NCBI GenBank assembly: GCA_013407085.1
Contig: JACCGJ010001413.1
Span: 1-64,000, forward strand
From: Atriophallophorus winterbourni
Lineage: Eukaryota; Platyhelminthes; Trematoda; Plagiorchiida; Microphallidae
Direction: 5' to 3'
Length of the DNA: 64,000 nt
Positions 33,301 to 43,129 of this stretch are shown one piece after another (the first letter of the stretch is position 1; every line of letters starts with the position of its first letter). The position numbers were made by a program, and so were the translations under genes. The notes under the pieces are model-generated. The model had not been told where the DNA came from. It made no database searches and saw only the letters and a program-made list of their open reading frames with translations.

Positions 33301-36300
33301 CATAGCTCTGGATTGGGAAGGAGCTAATGATGGGTGTTTCATGCGGTGTAGTTCGCACAAACTGTTAAATAATGGATTCATCTGCATATGTATTTATTTG
33401 AACTAATACCGGCAATCAGTGTGCAATAAACGGTGTCATTAACACGGAAAAGAAGCGGAACGCATGTAAACTTACGTTTTCCGAGTAGAAAGATAAAGGC
33501 TCGATAGATTAATCTTCTGCGGTTGATCAACAGGAAAGAACCAGTTTAGCAAACGAGCACAAAGTGATTGAAGTTCTTCCTATAATAAATACACGCGTAA
33601 GAAAAGATCCAATAACATGCGGGGGTGTATAGGCTATTAGGCAACATGACTTAATGCTTCAACACCTGCCAGTTAACGAGAAAAGCAATTACCTGCGTCA
33701 GTTGTTGTGGGTGCAAATCAAACAGAAGGAGGCGATCGCCTGTTCGAGTTTCTCGCACAACCAATTGCCGCCAATAACCTTGATGCGTGACTGGGTCGAA
33801 GGGCACGGCCAGTTGCTGATCAGACCTCAGCGAGTCCAAGAAATGTTGCGCATATTCCAACAGCGTGAGCGATGATTCCGAAATGAACGAAACCTCGCGA
33901 AACGGACCAACAGCGATTCGTCCGTCTCTGTATTTTGAATATCGAAACCCAATGACTGGCCCTGGAATCGATCAAACGTTAGTTGGACGAAATTAAGCAA
34001 TCGACGTGTAACGAACAGGTACGGGAAATTTTTACTCGATTAAATCAATAACAATCCCAGACAACATAGAATAAAAATCAATAGACATATCAGCCGATGG
34101 TTACACTAACGCACTGACAATGTGTACCTTAACTGCACATTATTTTGTAACAAGTAATTCATACACGACCTACAACAGAGTTCTGACCATCGTTGCAAGC
34201 GCTGTGGGAGAGATTGTACCTCCCGAAACGGACTGTTTAGTCATTCAAAAAGCTGTACAACATGAATATTCATTCGATTGTGATGTACATCCATGGTGGA
34301 CATCGACAGACGGAGGCAAACAACAACAATTCACAATTATTAAACCGTTAACACATTTTGAAGTGTCAACGATTTGGTTTTTGTTGTTGAAAAGCCGTTA
34401 CATTTAATCTGGCTTTTTTTCTTTGACAACAGGATTAAAAATGATACTCTAGGCTAACTGATTCAAATCTTGATTTCTCCGCCTTATGAGGGCTAAGACC
34501 CATAAACCAGCAATGGAATGTAGGTGCGGCATATAAGAGCATTAGTCTTGTAAACGTTTCACTGCTCCGCTGAGGATCACTCCGCGATCATTGACTTGAA
34601 CATCGCGCTCGGTTGCACGAATCCTATTTATCCGTGAGTTCAGAGATAAACCACCGTTTCAAGACTCACGGAAATTAATTTTCGCGCCCAGCCAGACAAT
34701 GACAAAAGGCTCGAAACCGGTAGTACATAGCGTTTGAGTATTAGCAATTACAAGCTTTACAGATATTTGAAAAATTTATAATTTCTCTTACATAGCACAA
34801 GAAACAAAATGGCGGAAATGGTAGGCTATAAAATATCAACAAACACAAATCCACAGCAAGGACAGAACAGCTAATGCAAATCATTTCAGTTAAACAATGG
34901 TTGAAAATTGCGATCAGGTGTATTGGCAATGCAAAGAATCCATCGTGACAACAAAATATTTCTTTTTATCAAGCCCGTGTGGACGAAGCTTGTCTGGTTT
35001 TGTTCGCATGAGGATGTGTAGGTTATATGCTTCCATCCACGGAGCAATGTGTCATTATCAATTGATTGAAATATGTCTGGGGTTGATCGTGTAGTCATAA
35101 TGGTACGGTACGGTATGAAAGCGCAAGCCTAATCCAGGCAAAGTGCCGCACAGTCAGAGACTGCACGTGGGCTAAAACACTTTCAGGTTACCCAGAAAGA
35201 TGGTTGGTTGAAATAGAAATAAACTGGCAGTCAGACTCCACCGTGTTTCAGCATGCAGCTCACTATGACACAGAATTATTGTCAGACCAAGTGTGATAGT
35301 GAAGGTAGGGAACATGACTAAGTAGCATTCAACTTACGACCTGTATTGAGCCTACTGCTAAGCAGCTTATAGAAAGCCCTATGCAAGACCTGGATCAGTG
35401 GTCAATTTGCCTAATATTCACATCAACCTGATACAAGTGAACTCGGTCAAGGTCGGTTGGCACTGAGGTTCACATGTGCACAAGTGCATAACTAAAGGGG
35501 TAAAGGTAGAGCAATGTTGAGAAAAACTAATTAACTACTTAAATTCACATCAGTGTTGATTCTACCGATGTAACAATGTTTCTGATGACGATGATGAACA
35601 CGGTTTCGAGACATATCCTGAAGCGAAACTAACCACGCGGATATGAGGCGGGACACCTTATTAGCACAAAATACAGACAGTTGTGCAAGACTGTCGTATT
35701 TTCGCAGATCGATGCTTCGACAGTGATATCCAGTCAAGTACTTTAATCAAGTCTTGAAAGGGTCATTGTGAGTTTGGACGTTTCGGTCGCCTTGCTCACG
35801 GATGTAAAACTGTGATATAGGTATGAAATCACTAGACTGGGTACAGGCAAAGTGCCGCTCAGTCTTACCCCACAGGTGAGCTGAAATACTGTCAGGTTGC
35901 ACAGGCCTAGACAGGTTTGTGATTTGATCATCATCATCACATTCGCAATAGAGAAGAATATATTAATGTGAAATATCATCAGAATAGTCAAAATAAAACA
36001 ATATAAACAATATTACCATTTCCTTCTAAGTCGTAACCTATGGACAACTCCAGTTTGTTCCGATAACCGTTTAGAACAGGCTGTGAAAAGTAAATTAAAC
36101 AAGGATATTAGTCACTCTCGAAAAGCTTTTGGTCAATCGGATGAGTGAATGAGTTTAAACCCAGTGTTAGGAAAAGTGCTTTAGGTTTTACTGGTAAAAT
36201 GCTAAGAGCAAGATAGAAGACCAGGAATCAGTACTAGATACGACTCATATGGAACTTAGAAGCTCTTTTGTAACCAAGTAGGATACGCTTTCGCAAAGCC

Positions 36301-39300
36301 GATGCTCACTTTTTATTGGTCCAAAACATGTAAGTTACCAGCAGCATTACCAACAAGTTGCAGATCTTTGCGAACCAATGATTTCGCCGTATCAGATAGC
36401 CCGAATAACGTCGAACATGAACTGTGGAGAAGAACCAACGAAAACCCGAAATGACATGATCAATCGCGTTGAGTACGCCACACCAGTATTCAACAGTCGA
36501 CCAACCGTTTGTTATAAAACTGCCTATCGCCAAGCGTTACGAATGAAATATAAGCCGATGCCTGTTTGTCTACGATCGTGGTGACAGCCGTAAGAACGCC
36601 AAGTTAACACTAACTACAGCTCATTGGAAAGCTTCATTCGTGCCCTTTTCACAAATTATAAAACAAAAACACATCTCCTGTTCACCTAGTTGGTTCGTAC
36701 CACAAGTTGTTTCATTCTGTGTTCCGCTTAGTTTCGGCATTTCGCAAGCACACCAGACGATATTACAGGAGTTCAGCTGTTACTATAAGTTGCCTCTAGC
36801 CATGTACCGTAATTCTGTACCACGTAGGCGAAATTGTGTGAAAACTGATTGTAATGGGTAATGAGCCGTACCCCATAGTATCACAACAAGTATCATTTTC
36901 TATGGCTGTTCAAACCGGGGAAACTAGCAGCATCTTCTACCGCACGCATGTTTGATTGCTGGCTTTCATTCACATCACACATGCATAATGATACGACTCT
37001 CAACGGTGATTAGGCGAATGAGAATACATCCAATAAAACAAACGGCATCGTTGCGCCAATCAAATGAAACAAATTCACATACACACACAATTAAAGAGAA
37101 CGTACGGAAGGGACGACGTCTAACAACGTACAGATACGAGATTCTTCCGCAGAAAACTGATCAGCACTGGAACATAGAAAAAATATATACTAGCGTAACC
37201 TATTACCTTAATTCGGAATACCTTCATGGATCACACACACAACTCAAATGTAACTCAAGGATAATCGAACCAGAGCAATCTACGAATTCTTATAAATGAT
37301 ATGCTCCTCTAGCGTTATTCGTGCAATACTACAATAATAAGAAATGTGTATAAAATTCGACTAACTCTGAATCACTACACTTGAGAAATGGCGTACACAA
37401 TGTTGATAGGTACTAACAATAAGGTCGTCTGACAGCATATGTACCTTGGAATTAACATGAGAAGTATCTATAACTTGGTGAATACATGGGTTGAATCAAT
37501 CGCAATAATTCCCAATAACACTAGCAATAGTGGCCTTACAGTTAGCAACACTCACTGATGCAAGCGGATGAGGATACGAAAGTAAGACTCTGCAAGAAAA
37601 CCATATACACCAGAGTCATAAAAGGAATACTTATACGGAAGAAGAGTAGCATGTAGGAAGATGAAAAATTTAAAGAGACAGAAGAAAGGTTTTTCCCAAA
37701 CCATTTGCTTGTGTGAATCTGAAAGACGAACGCATGCCAAACCGTTGTGCAATCGGGGTGAGCGTGCACAAACCAATTGACATTGGCCACCTCAACATTT
37801 GCTTTTACTCATGGAATCAATAGTCAAGAAAGGCGATATCTCTTACCTACCTATCCCAACAAGTGTTTTGCGATATACGTATTATATAGATTCAACGGCA
37901 TCAGATCTTTTCACAGAGGTGTTTGCAACCATTTTCGTCACGATTTGCTGATCACACCGTTCGGCGCAGAGCTAGAGTTTACCGATAAACATCTTCAACT
38001 TCAATATACAGTGAAAAACTAGTCGTTAATATCCTAAAAGTTAGATGAAAGGATAATGGAACCGGAACTCAAAAATTCCAATCGAAAATTTATGCAAGTA
38101 ACCTAAGTCTGGCGAGAAAACTCCACCAAGATTCTTGTTAATCGCCGAAATGCCATCATTTCCAACCACTAACAACACCACAGTCAAAATAGATCACTGA
38201 TGTGAGTTCATATACATACACATGTTTTTTGCGTGCAGCATTCACCATCAATTGCACGAGTAGAGTTAACGTGCAAATGTCCCCGGGTTGTGCTTCGATT
38301 TTCAATTTCATACGTATTTTTCGTAATCCTGGTGTAATAAACTAAATTACTGTATTCAATTATCCAGCTCCAGCATTACTAGACAAAAGAGCAACACGAA
38401 TATTGGGATAGTAACTTGCACGATAATCTAACGAAAGTATATACGCAATACCGAATCGCGTGAAACAAATTCTATGCTTAAATAAAATGGGTTGAATGTG
38501 GGCCTTATATGCAGCAACACGCAATAATGAGAAAACGTATGATGTATGAAATGGCGAACAAGGATCCGGGAAAAGTTTCTCACAGTGGTAGAGTGCACGT
38601 GGGCTAAGATACTGTCAAATTTCCTAGGCCTAGTCAGATATAATAAAGGGGAAATGACAGTAAAACTCCAGCGTGCTTCCGCACGTAGCTCACTGTCGAT
38701 GACAAATCAATTTAGCCCGGTATTAGCTGCACAACACGAAAGTACTACACGATGGCACATCCGGGCATAAAGAAGAAATATATACATGCATGCATACCTA
38801 GGACAATGATTTACTCACTCATGGTTAGCAATGATTGCTGAGATAGCCGGGTTGCATTCAACCAATTCCTTTCGCATCTGTACGAGTGTTTTCCCAACGG
38901 CATCATATTTCTCCTTCAATTGTTCTTCGTAACTGGTGATTCGCCACAGCGGTGTGACAACATCACGGATACTTTCGAGTAGAAACATAGGGAACCAATT
39001 ATACTTCAAAGTAGCGAATCACAAAATACTTTGAACAGATGTTTGAGAAAATAATAATTAGCAATTCGTCAAGGCACGGCCGGCGGGAATGATTCGAAAG
39101 AAACCAGTACCTCGCGGTTACAGTGTGTGTTCATACTCTAAAGGACCAAAATGGTTTGGAGTACGAAGTGGTGGGCCAAGAAGGAATCCCTTGATCAAAT
39201 TATGCATGATGATTAAGAAAACAACATATTCTACTGAACTAGTTGCTTAATTGGGTGGTGTATCGCTAATCAGTCGTGTGCGTCTATCACGCTAGATTAT

Positions 39301-40615
39301 TTCTGTAGTTCTCATTGCAATTACGTGTCGAAACAATAAAAATGATGTGGTCATAGAAATGGTCCACAATATTTGGATGAAAAATCAGCCACGGAAACAT
39401 TCGGTTTTTTCATACTACTGTTGACATGCAGCCAATTGAGGTATTCAGCAGTGAGGAATCCTCAATGCCTAAATAACCAACATGTATGTATGCATGAAAG
39501 CACAAGACTGAACAAGGCAAAGTGCCGCACAGTCAGAGACTGCAGGTTGGCTAAGGTACTGTCAGGTTGCCCAGGCCTAGACAGACAAGAGGAAGAAAAA
39601 AGAACGGGAAATGGTAGTGAGACTCCAGCCTGTTTCAGCATGCAGCTCACTAGCTCTGACCAATCAATTTAACAGGGTGTTAACCGCACAGCACGATTGC
39701 ACATCCGACATGACTGCAGCACTAATCAAATGACGGTTGCTTTCACTAAAATTAACATCGCCGTAGATAAAAGTCTACATTTGAATAATTCCCGATTCGT
39801 TAATCCTGCAAGCGAGAGAGACCAAAACAATAAAGCTGTAACTATGGACAATCCATACAAAACCCAACAGGGTTTACGATAAACAGCTAAACGTTTTTCG
39901 TAATGATGAGCAGAAACATGTTGAGCAAAGCGTTCGCTTACTCTTCACTGAGGCTTGCAGCTGAGTCGTCTGTATTATGGCAAACGCGCTTCGTTTCGAG
40001 CGCAGCACCCTCGTCAGGGCAATCTGAGTGCCGCTTTTTTAACAACGGATCAGCCTTGCCGACCGCAATCTGAAATTAGGTTGTGATTAATCCAGCGTAT
40101 CACGTGAGACTAACCTTTGCTTCTAACGTCTTCCCTTTCCACACATAACCATTCAGTGTGGAAATAGCGGAATCGCGATTTTCGATAGAACTGAGAGATC
40201 AGACATTGTGAGCACTTACTTGAACGTGATAAATGTTACATCTGGTAATAGTTTGACCTTTCTGTATTGCACATTCAAGCCGTCAAGCAGTTTCTTGAAT
40301 TGCTAGAACGAAAAAAATAAACTAAGCAAACACTAATTTCACACAGTTATTAAATTCTGAAGACAAACCGGGCAAACAAACCTTGAAGCCAGTGTACCGG
40401 TTCACATTTTTTACTTGAATTTTAAAAATTTCTGAAGTAAAACATTCGCGTTTCAAGTATTGATATGGGCAATTTGGATCTTCACAGCCAGGAGATGGTC
40501 TAGATGAAGCGGCCTTTGATGAGCGAATTGACTCAATACAACAGCATTTAGTGGTTGTGTCTTGGAAAACGGGAGTAAGAGCTGATATGGTATTGTCGAT
40601 ATCCGGAAACGACAT
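26390..40615 (-). CDS. TRMT2A: TRMT2A, tRNA (uracil-5-)-methyltransferase A (16 coding exons)
   Basis: SAM-dependent enzyme making m5U54 in the T-loop of cytosolic tRNA. Exons in transcript order: 40615-40382, 40302-40220, 40190-40115, 40069-39942, 38971-38819, 37589-37556, 36080-36017, 33961-33693, 33579-33476, 31958-31907, 31841-31781, 31430-31255, 30254-30179, 27893-27774, 27053-26957, 26516-26390. They splice in frame to 618 codons with TGA, close to the roughly 625 residues of human TRMT2A. Residues about 58-135 are an RRM. DVVTPLW opens the linker. The C-terminal half is a TrmA-type domain with SAM motif LLDICCGTGTIGL (about 461-473), DPPRSG (about 537), nucleophile in VSCN (Cys about 565) and the late HVE Glu (about 608). 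The usual Pro after SCN is Leu. It is convergent with VPS16 and downstream of MRM3. Confidence 0.93.
26780..26936 (+). repeat. degenerate SINE copy
   Basis: Old forward copy: CCGAAACACATTGGAATC, GAGTAACCCGACAG, GCATGCAGTCTGTAACTG. The region just before it (26570-26780) is AT-rich with no recognised gene. Confidence 0.55.
26957..27053 (-). CDS. TRMT2A: TRMT2A exon 15
   Basis: Acceptor CGACAG, donor GTAAGT. Encodes ASVIQTLRRCESVKRIVYVS CNLG..., the TrmA-family nucleophile loop. Here SCNP has become SCNL. The split codon joins to DPPRSGVH. Confidence 0.92.
27774..27893 (-). CDS. TRMT2A: TRMT2A exon 14
   Basis: Acceptor CTCCAG, donor GTAAGT, 120 nt. Encodes SITNVEFHCGRAETVLRELM ... AVAVLDPPRSGV, matching NVEFHCGRAEDLV ... 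AILDPPRAGLH. Confidence 0.93.
27894..30178 (-). other. TRMT2A intron 13
   Basis: A 2.3-kb intron with one SINE (28798-29010). No other gene or element recognised. Confidence 0.6.
28798..29010 (+). repeat. SINE copy
   Basis: Forward copy with an internal deletion in the central hairpin. Antisense to TRMT2A. Tail CATACCATCATTCATACCA. Confidence 0.85.
30179..30254 (-). CDS. TRMT2A: TRMT2A exon 13
   Basis: Acceptor CTTCAG, donor GTGAGT. Encodes FFNRVIGIELSPCAVEDAKH NATYN, matching RVIGVELCPEAVEDARVNA. Confidence 0.92.
30327..30362. repeat. (TA)n microsatellite
   Basis: About 18 TA units within a TRMT2A intron. Confidence 0.95.
31255..31430 (-). CDS. TRMT2A: TRMT2A exon 12
   Basis: Acceptor TCACAG, donor AAG|GTACTT. 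Encodes NTLATELLYDEISRF ... ILLDICCGTGTIGLCLSK with the SAM-binding glycine-rich motif. A loop of about 20 extra residues precedes the motif relative to human. Confidence 0.95.
31781..31841 (-). CDS. TRMT2A: TRMT2A exon 11
   Basis: Acceptor TCTCAG, donor GTGAGT. Encodes HIEEQCSGLLFKVSLDAFFQ, matching IHEDLLGLTFRISPHAFFQ. Confidence 0.92.
31907..31958 (-). CDS. TRMT2A: TRMT2A exon 10
   Basis: Acceptor ACCTAG, donor GTAAGT, 52 nt. Encodes SHEKYSASNTQLIFGKD. The other two frames contain stops, and the phase joins exon 9 (RKT) to exon 11. Confidence 0.88.
32776..32956 (-). other. possible alternative terminal exon in TRMT2A intron 9
   Basis: A phase-compatible acceptor (GCTACAG) is followed by 59 open codons that end at TAA (32778-32776), which overlaps an AATAAA (32780-32775). 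Exons 9 and 10 join perfectly without it, so it is not part of the main product. If used it would truncate the enzyme before the methyltransferase domain. It could be chance. Confidence 0.3.
33056..33290 (-). mobile_element. RTE-1 LINE 3' end
   Basis: Encodes the end of an RTE RT on - (EDVRRLSAFDTRCLRKIARI). The LINE 3' terminus follows, with the hairpin CTGGCTCCAG and an ATGGTG tail at 33056-33070. Confidence 0.8.
33476..33579 (-). CDS. TRMT2A: TRMT2A exon 9
   Basis: Acceptor TTATAG, donor GTAAGT. Encodes EELQSLCARLLNWFFP ... LSSLYLSTRK, matching SPEELAELKTSLAQHF ... VTCLYFVEEGQRKT. Confidence 0.9.
33693..33961 (-). CDS. TRMT2A: TRMT2A exon 8
   Basis: Acceptor TTCCAG, donor CAG|GTAATT. Encodes PVIGFRYSKYRDGRIAVGPF ... 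PFDPVTHQGYWRQLVVRETR ... FDLHPQQLTQ, matching CRLGKYKGGTCAVAAPF ... YDPETYTGHWKQLTVRTSR. Confidence 0.95.
35113..35275 (-). repeat. SINE copy
   Basis: Sense to TRMT2A. Truncated at the 5' end. Tail TACGGTATGAAAG on +. Confidence 0.8.
35852..35920 (-). repeat. SINE 3' fragment, diverged
   Basis: Only the last third is readable (CTGGGTACAGGCAAAGTGCC, GCACAGGCCTAGACAGG on +). Confidence 0.6.
36017..36080 (-). CDS. TRMT2A: TRMT2A exon 7
   Basis: Acceptor TCACAG, donor GTAATA, 64 nt. Encodes PVLNGYRNKLELSIGYDLEG, matching PQQTEYRNKCEFLVGVGVDG. Confidence 0.93.
36081..37555 (-). other. TRMT2A intron 6
   Basis: No gene recognised. A 75-codon open stretch on - at 36306-36533 ends in a hydrophobic run but matches nothing I know. 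Confidence 0.5.
37556..37589 (-). CDS. TRMT2A: TRMT2A exon 6 (34-nt micro-exon)
   Basis: Strong acceptor (TTTCTTGCAG) and donor (GTGAGT). The length changes phase 2 to phase 0, exactly what exons 5 and 7 require. Encodes VLLSYPHPLAS, which leads into PVLNGYRNK where human has CCPLEGVRPS. Without it exons 5 and 7 are out of frame. Confidence 0.75.
38565..38768 (-). repeat. SINE copy
   Basis: Diverged, sense to TRMT2A. Confidence 0.75.
38819..38971 (-). CDS. TRMT2A: TRMT2A exon 5
   Basis: Acceptor CGAAAG, donor GTGAGT. Encodes IRDVVTPLWRITSYEEQLKE ... AISAIIANH, matching VADVVTPLWTVPYAEQLERK. Confidence 0.92.
39490..39708 (-). repeat. SINE copy
   Basis: Nearly full length, sense to TRMT2A, tail GTATGTATGCATG on +. 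Confidence 0.85.
39942..40069 (-). CDS. TRMT2A: TRMT2A exon 4
   Basis: Acceptor TTTCAG, donor GTAAGC. Encodes IAVGKADPLLKKRHSD ... SLSE, the basic linker after the RRM (compare VRLARPKADPMARRRR). Confidence 0.85.
40115..40190 (-). CDS. TRMT2A: TRMT2A exon 3
   Basis: Acceptor CTCAG, donor AAG|GTTAGT. Encodes SIENRDSAISTLNGYVWKGK TLEAK, the second half of the RRM (compare SAAERDKALRVLHGALWKGR). Confidence 0.9.
40220..40302 (-). CDS. TRMT2A: TRMT2A exon 2
   Basis: Acceptor TTCTAG, donor GTAAGT. Encodes QFKKLLDGLNVQYRKVKLLP DVTFITF, the RRM core including the RNP1-like FITF. Confidence 0.9.
40382..40615 (-). CDS. TRMT2A: TRMT2A exon 1
   Basis: ATG at 40615, donor AAG|GTTTGT, 78 codons. The first 50 residues are Ser/Cys-rich and unalignable. 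ECFTSEIFKIQVKNVNRY then matches DLFTSEIFKLELQNVPRH at the start of the RRM. A pyrimidine-rich tract ending CAG just upstream could instead be an acceptor for a 5' non-coding exon. Confidence 0.88.
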
Positions 40616-41091
40616 TTCTAAAGGCTGAAAAAGTAACTTTATCAACTTAGAAAAAATAAAGGGATAAAGAACAGCTACAATCAGATCAAAGGATTACCGA
40701 AACGGCATAGAAGAGAAATTTTTTCAAGATACTTCGAAATATACAATAAAATATTTAACGAAGCATAGGAAACAAAACTATATATTCCGTCAACAAGTGT
40801 ATACTTGAATGCCACTGTTGCATAGGGTTCGTACAACGAACCACGATGTTCAAACACAGAATCACATAGTGACTCGTGGTCAAGCACTTAAGGCGCTTAT
40901 TGATGACTAATGTGATGTGTTGCTCACATTCCCCGAAATTTCAAGGCTCACTGAACCTAATCTTATGTGGAGTGTAATTTCGGAGGACGTGAGCAGCACA
41001 TCACTTTATATATTCCGTCGTTTTGAACTTTTGAAAATGCTATATGAAGAAAAGGCAGACATGCAAAAATAGTATATTTACGTTCAGGGGC
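40616..41091. other. MRM3-TRMT2A intergenic region
   Basis: 476 bp between the MRM3 stop and the TRMT2A start, AT-rich. Must hold the MRM3 3' end and TRMT2A promoter. No element recognised. Confidence 0.5.
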
Positions 41092-41570
41092 CTATAAACG
41101 GGTCAGGTACTGTCGTTGCATTTCACCCAGAATCGTAGCAGCTGCAACAATGACACTCAGGCTCCGAGTGGCTGGATCACAGGGAATGAAAATACGGCAG
41201 CCATGCGTTCTGTGGCACAAATGATAAGCACTTGAGGACAAACCGTGCGCCTCAGAACCCAGGATAAGCGCTATCACGGGAGATTCGCTCGATCGAATTG
41301 ACGGAGCCATAGTGTCCATGTCAGCGAAGTAGGAGACAGCAAAGTGGTATGATGATTCTAATGGTTCATCGTAACCAGTTTGACAACTGTTTTCCGAGCT
41401 ATCAGCAACGTAGACTTTGATCGGAGATGAATAAGAGATATCCGGAGATTTCTTTTGATCTCGTAAAAACTGTTCTATTTGATTCCATTCTAGTCCGGAA
41501 TAAATGGGCACGCGAAAATGTGCTGACATTCCAGCACGTAGCACTTTTTCGTTCCAAACGTCGACACAAC
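41092..41570 (-). CDS. MRM3: MRM3 exon 4
   Basis: Acceptor CTGCAG. Completes the Gly codon and encodes CVDVWNEKVLRAGMSAHFRV ... to TAG at 41094-41092. Contains knot motifs 2 and 3. Confidence 0.94.
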
Positions 41571-42576
41571 CTGCAGAATTGGAAAGGTGTTAACGAGGTG
41601 ATGATTAACGAAGGTGTTTTGAACGTTATGTACAAAATGCACTGGAAACAAAGAAAGACGCACTGATGAATATTATATGGTATGGTATGAAAGCACAAGC
41701 CTAATCCAGGCAAAGTGCCGCATAGCCAGAGACTGCGCGTAGGCTAAGCTACTGTCAGGTTGCCTAGGCCTAGACAGATATGAGGGGAGAATAGATATAG
41801 AAATGGTAGTCAGACTCCAGTGTGTTTCAGCATGCAGCTCACTACCGATGATGAATATTAATGAGCTATATAGGCGAAAAAGAGCCAAAAATGCGACAAA
41901 TTGTAGACTTATTTTGGAGCTTAGTTGTTCATTCCATTGAATGAATAGAAACGAACCTTTGGATGCTACGACGGCTGAAAGACCGAAACCAGCTGCAGTC
42001 CGAATTAATGCACCCATATTACCTGGATCACGGATGTTATCCAGGATTAAAACGACCGGTAGTGGGCGCCAAAACGCGTGCTGGCATGGACTCTGGTTTC
42101 GCTGAATATGTGGGACATCGAAAATGGCTGAAAAATCAATCTGAATTATCAAAAAACTTACCTATTATTCCTGGGCAAGTTTTCAAAAGAGAGAACTGTT
42201 TTAAAATGCGCAACGGAACGTAAAACACATTGTCTTTGTATAACGATAGGTCCATTGAATTTAGAAGCAGTTTTGATGCCGAATATAAGAACCGTAAACG
42301 ACCTCCACTACGGATAGCGTCGGATATCAGTCGTTCACCCTCCAATATGACTGTTTTGGGTTTGTCTAAGCTGTTCTTCTGTAGCCTGGCATGAGCAATC
42401 GCATCACTGATTGTCATAAAGCGTGAGTATCAAAATTACCAAAGCCTGGGATCATCTTTCTGAAGCTTCGGAGTAAATGACACGCCTTCGGTAGAAAATT
42501 CACTGACTGTCATATTATAATAGAATTGTTTAGCTTTCAATATATTGAAAGGCCGAAGCCGGACCAATGTGAACAT
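41092..42576 (-). CDS. MRM3: MRM3, mitochondrial rRNA 2'-O-methyltransferase (4 exons)
   Basis: SpoU/TrmH-type (SPOUT) enzyme. Its human orthologue methylates a guanosine in the 16S mitoribosomal RNA A-loop. Exons 42576-42440, 42406-42162, 42127-41957 and 41570-41092 join in frame to 343 residues plus TAG. The N-terminus MFTLVRLRPFNILKAKQFYY is basic without acidic residues, as a mitochondrial presequence should be, and an in-frame TAG precedes the ATG. ILEGERLISDA, LDNIRDPGNMGALIRTAAGF (motif 1), KGCVDVWNEKVLRAGMSAHF, ALILGSEAHGLS (motif 2) and RIFIPCDPATRSL (start of motif 3) are all present. In motif 3 the common Asn after SL is Ser. Introns 1 and 2 are 33 and 34 nt; intron 3 holds a SINE. 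Confidence 0.93.
41688..41855 (-). repeat. SINE copy in MRM3 intron 3
   Basis: Sense to MRM3, 5'-truncated, tail ATGGTATGGTATG on +. It makes up nearly half of the 386-nt intron. Confidence 0.85.
41957..42127 (-). CDS. MRM3: MRM3 exon 3
   Basis: Acceptor TTTCAG after a 34-nt intron, donor GTTCGT. Encodes IFDVPHIQRNQSP ... PVVLILDNIRDPGNMGALIR onward, motif 1 of the SpoU family. Confidence 0.94.
42162..42406 (-). CDS. MRM3: MRM3 exon 2
   Basis: Acceptor AATCAG after a 33-nt intron, donor GTAAGT. Encodes DAIAHARLQKN ... TVILEGERLISDAIRSGGR ... CPGIIA, the substrate-binding N-domain. Confidence 0.9.
42440..42576 (-). CDS. MRM3: MRM3 exon 1
   Basis: ATG at 42576, donor TTG|GTAATT. Presequence-like start, then FTPKLQKDDPRL, matching the PxxxxLxxxDxRL block of MRM3 proteins. 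Confidence 0.82.
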
Positions 42577-43129
42577 CTATTCGTAGCTTCATCAAATGAT
42601 TGCTTGCCTAAATGGCACGATATTATGCAAACGACAACTGAATGGACAACTGTCAAAAGCAAATCAAGTATGACAATGTGATTATGATGTCTGTAGAAGT
42701 GAAAGCGACATCATCAAGCAGCATCACGAATCTGCCGTTAAAATACTTATACTTGATCCTGCAATACTATTGCGATGGGACGTAATAAAAATTTGAATGC
42801 AGTGAGGCAGTAAACTGCTGTCACATATGATGTGTGCTCATTGAAAACTGGATCGAAGTTGAATAATTTGTTAGATATCTGTTAGAAGGGCACCCTCCTA
42901 ACGAATAAAACAAGCCGGATTACCTGATAGACCAAAGTTCGCAACTGAGAGAAATTGCTGTTAGGTACCTTGACAACAAACACCATGTTCACTAAATTCA
43001 AATTGTCTGACTCGCCCGTGAGAACCAACTTCCGTCGTTCCCATTATGCACTTTCCCACAATTATGGTGTACCCTCAAACGTTCACTATGTTATTGCCAT
43101 ATAAATACAAACCATGTCCACGGTTCAAA
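42577..43129. other. MRM3 upstream region
   Basis: No gene or element recognised. Presumably includes the MRM3 promoter. Confidence 0.4.

Noticed and set aside
36306..36533. 75-codon open frame on - with hydrophobic end as a gene or TRMT2A exon
   Set aside because: No similarity I recognise, and splicing it in breaks the alignment around YRNK.
38150..38340. Open - strand stretch (LRKIRMKLKIEAQPGD...) as a TRMT2A exon
   Set aside because: It does not match the gap between exons 5 and 7 and is too long. The 34-nt exon at 37556-37589 fits phase and position.
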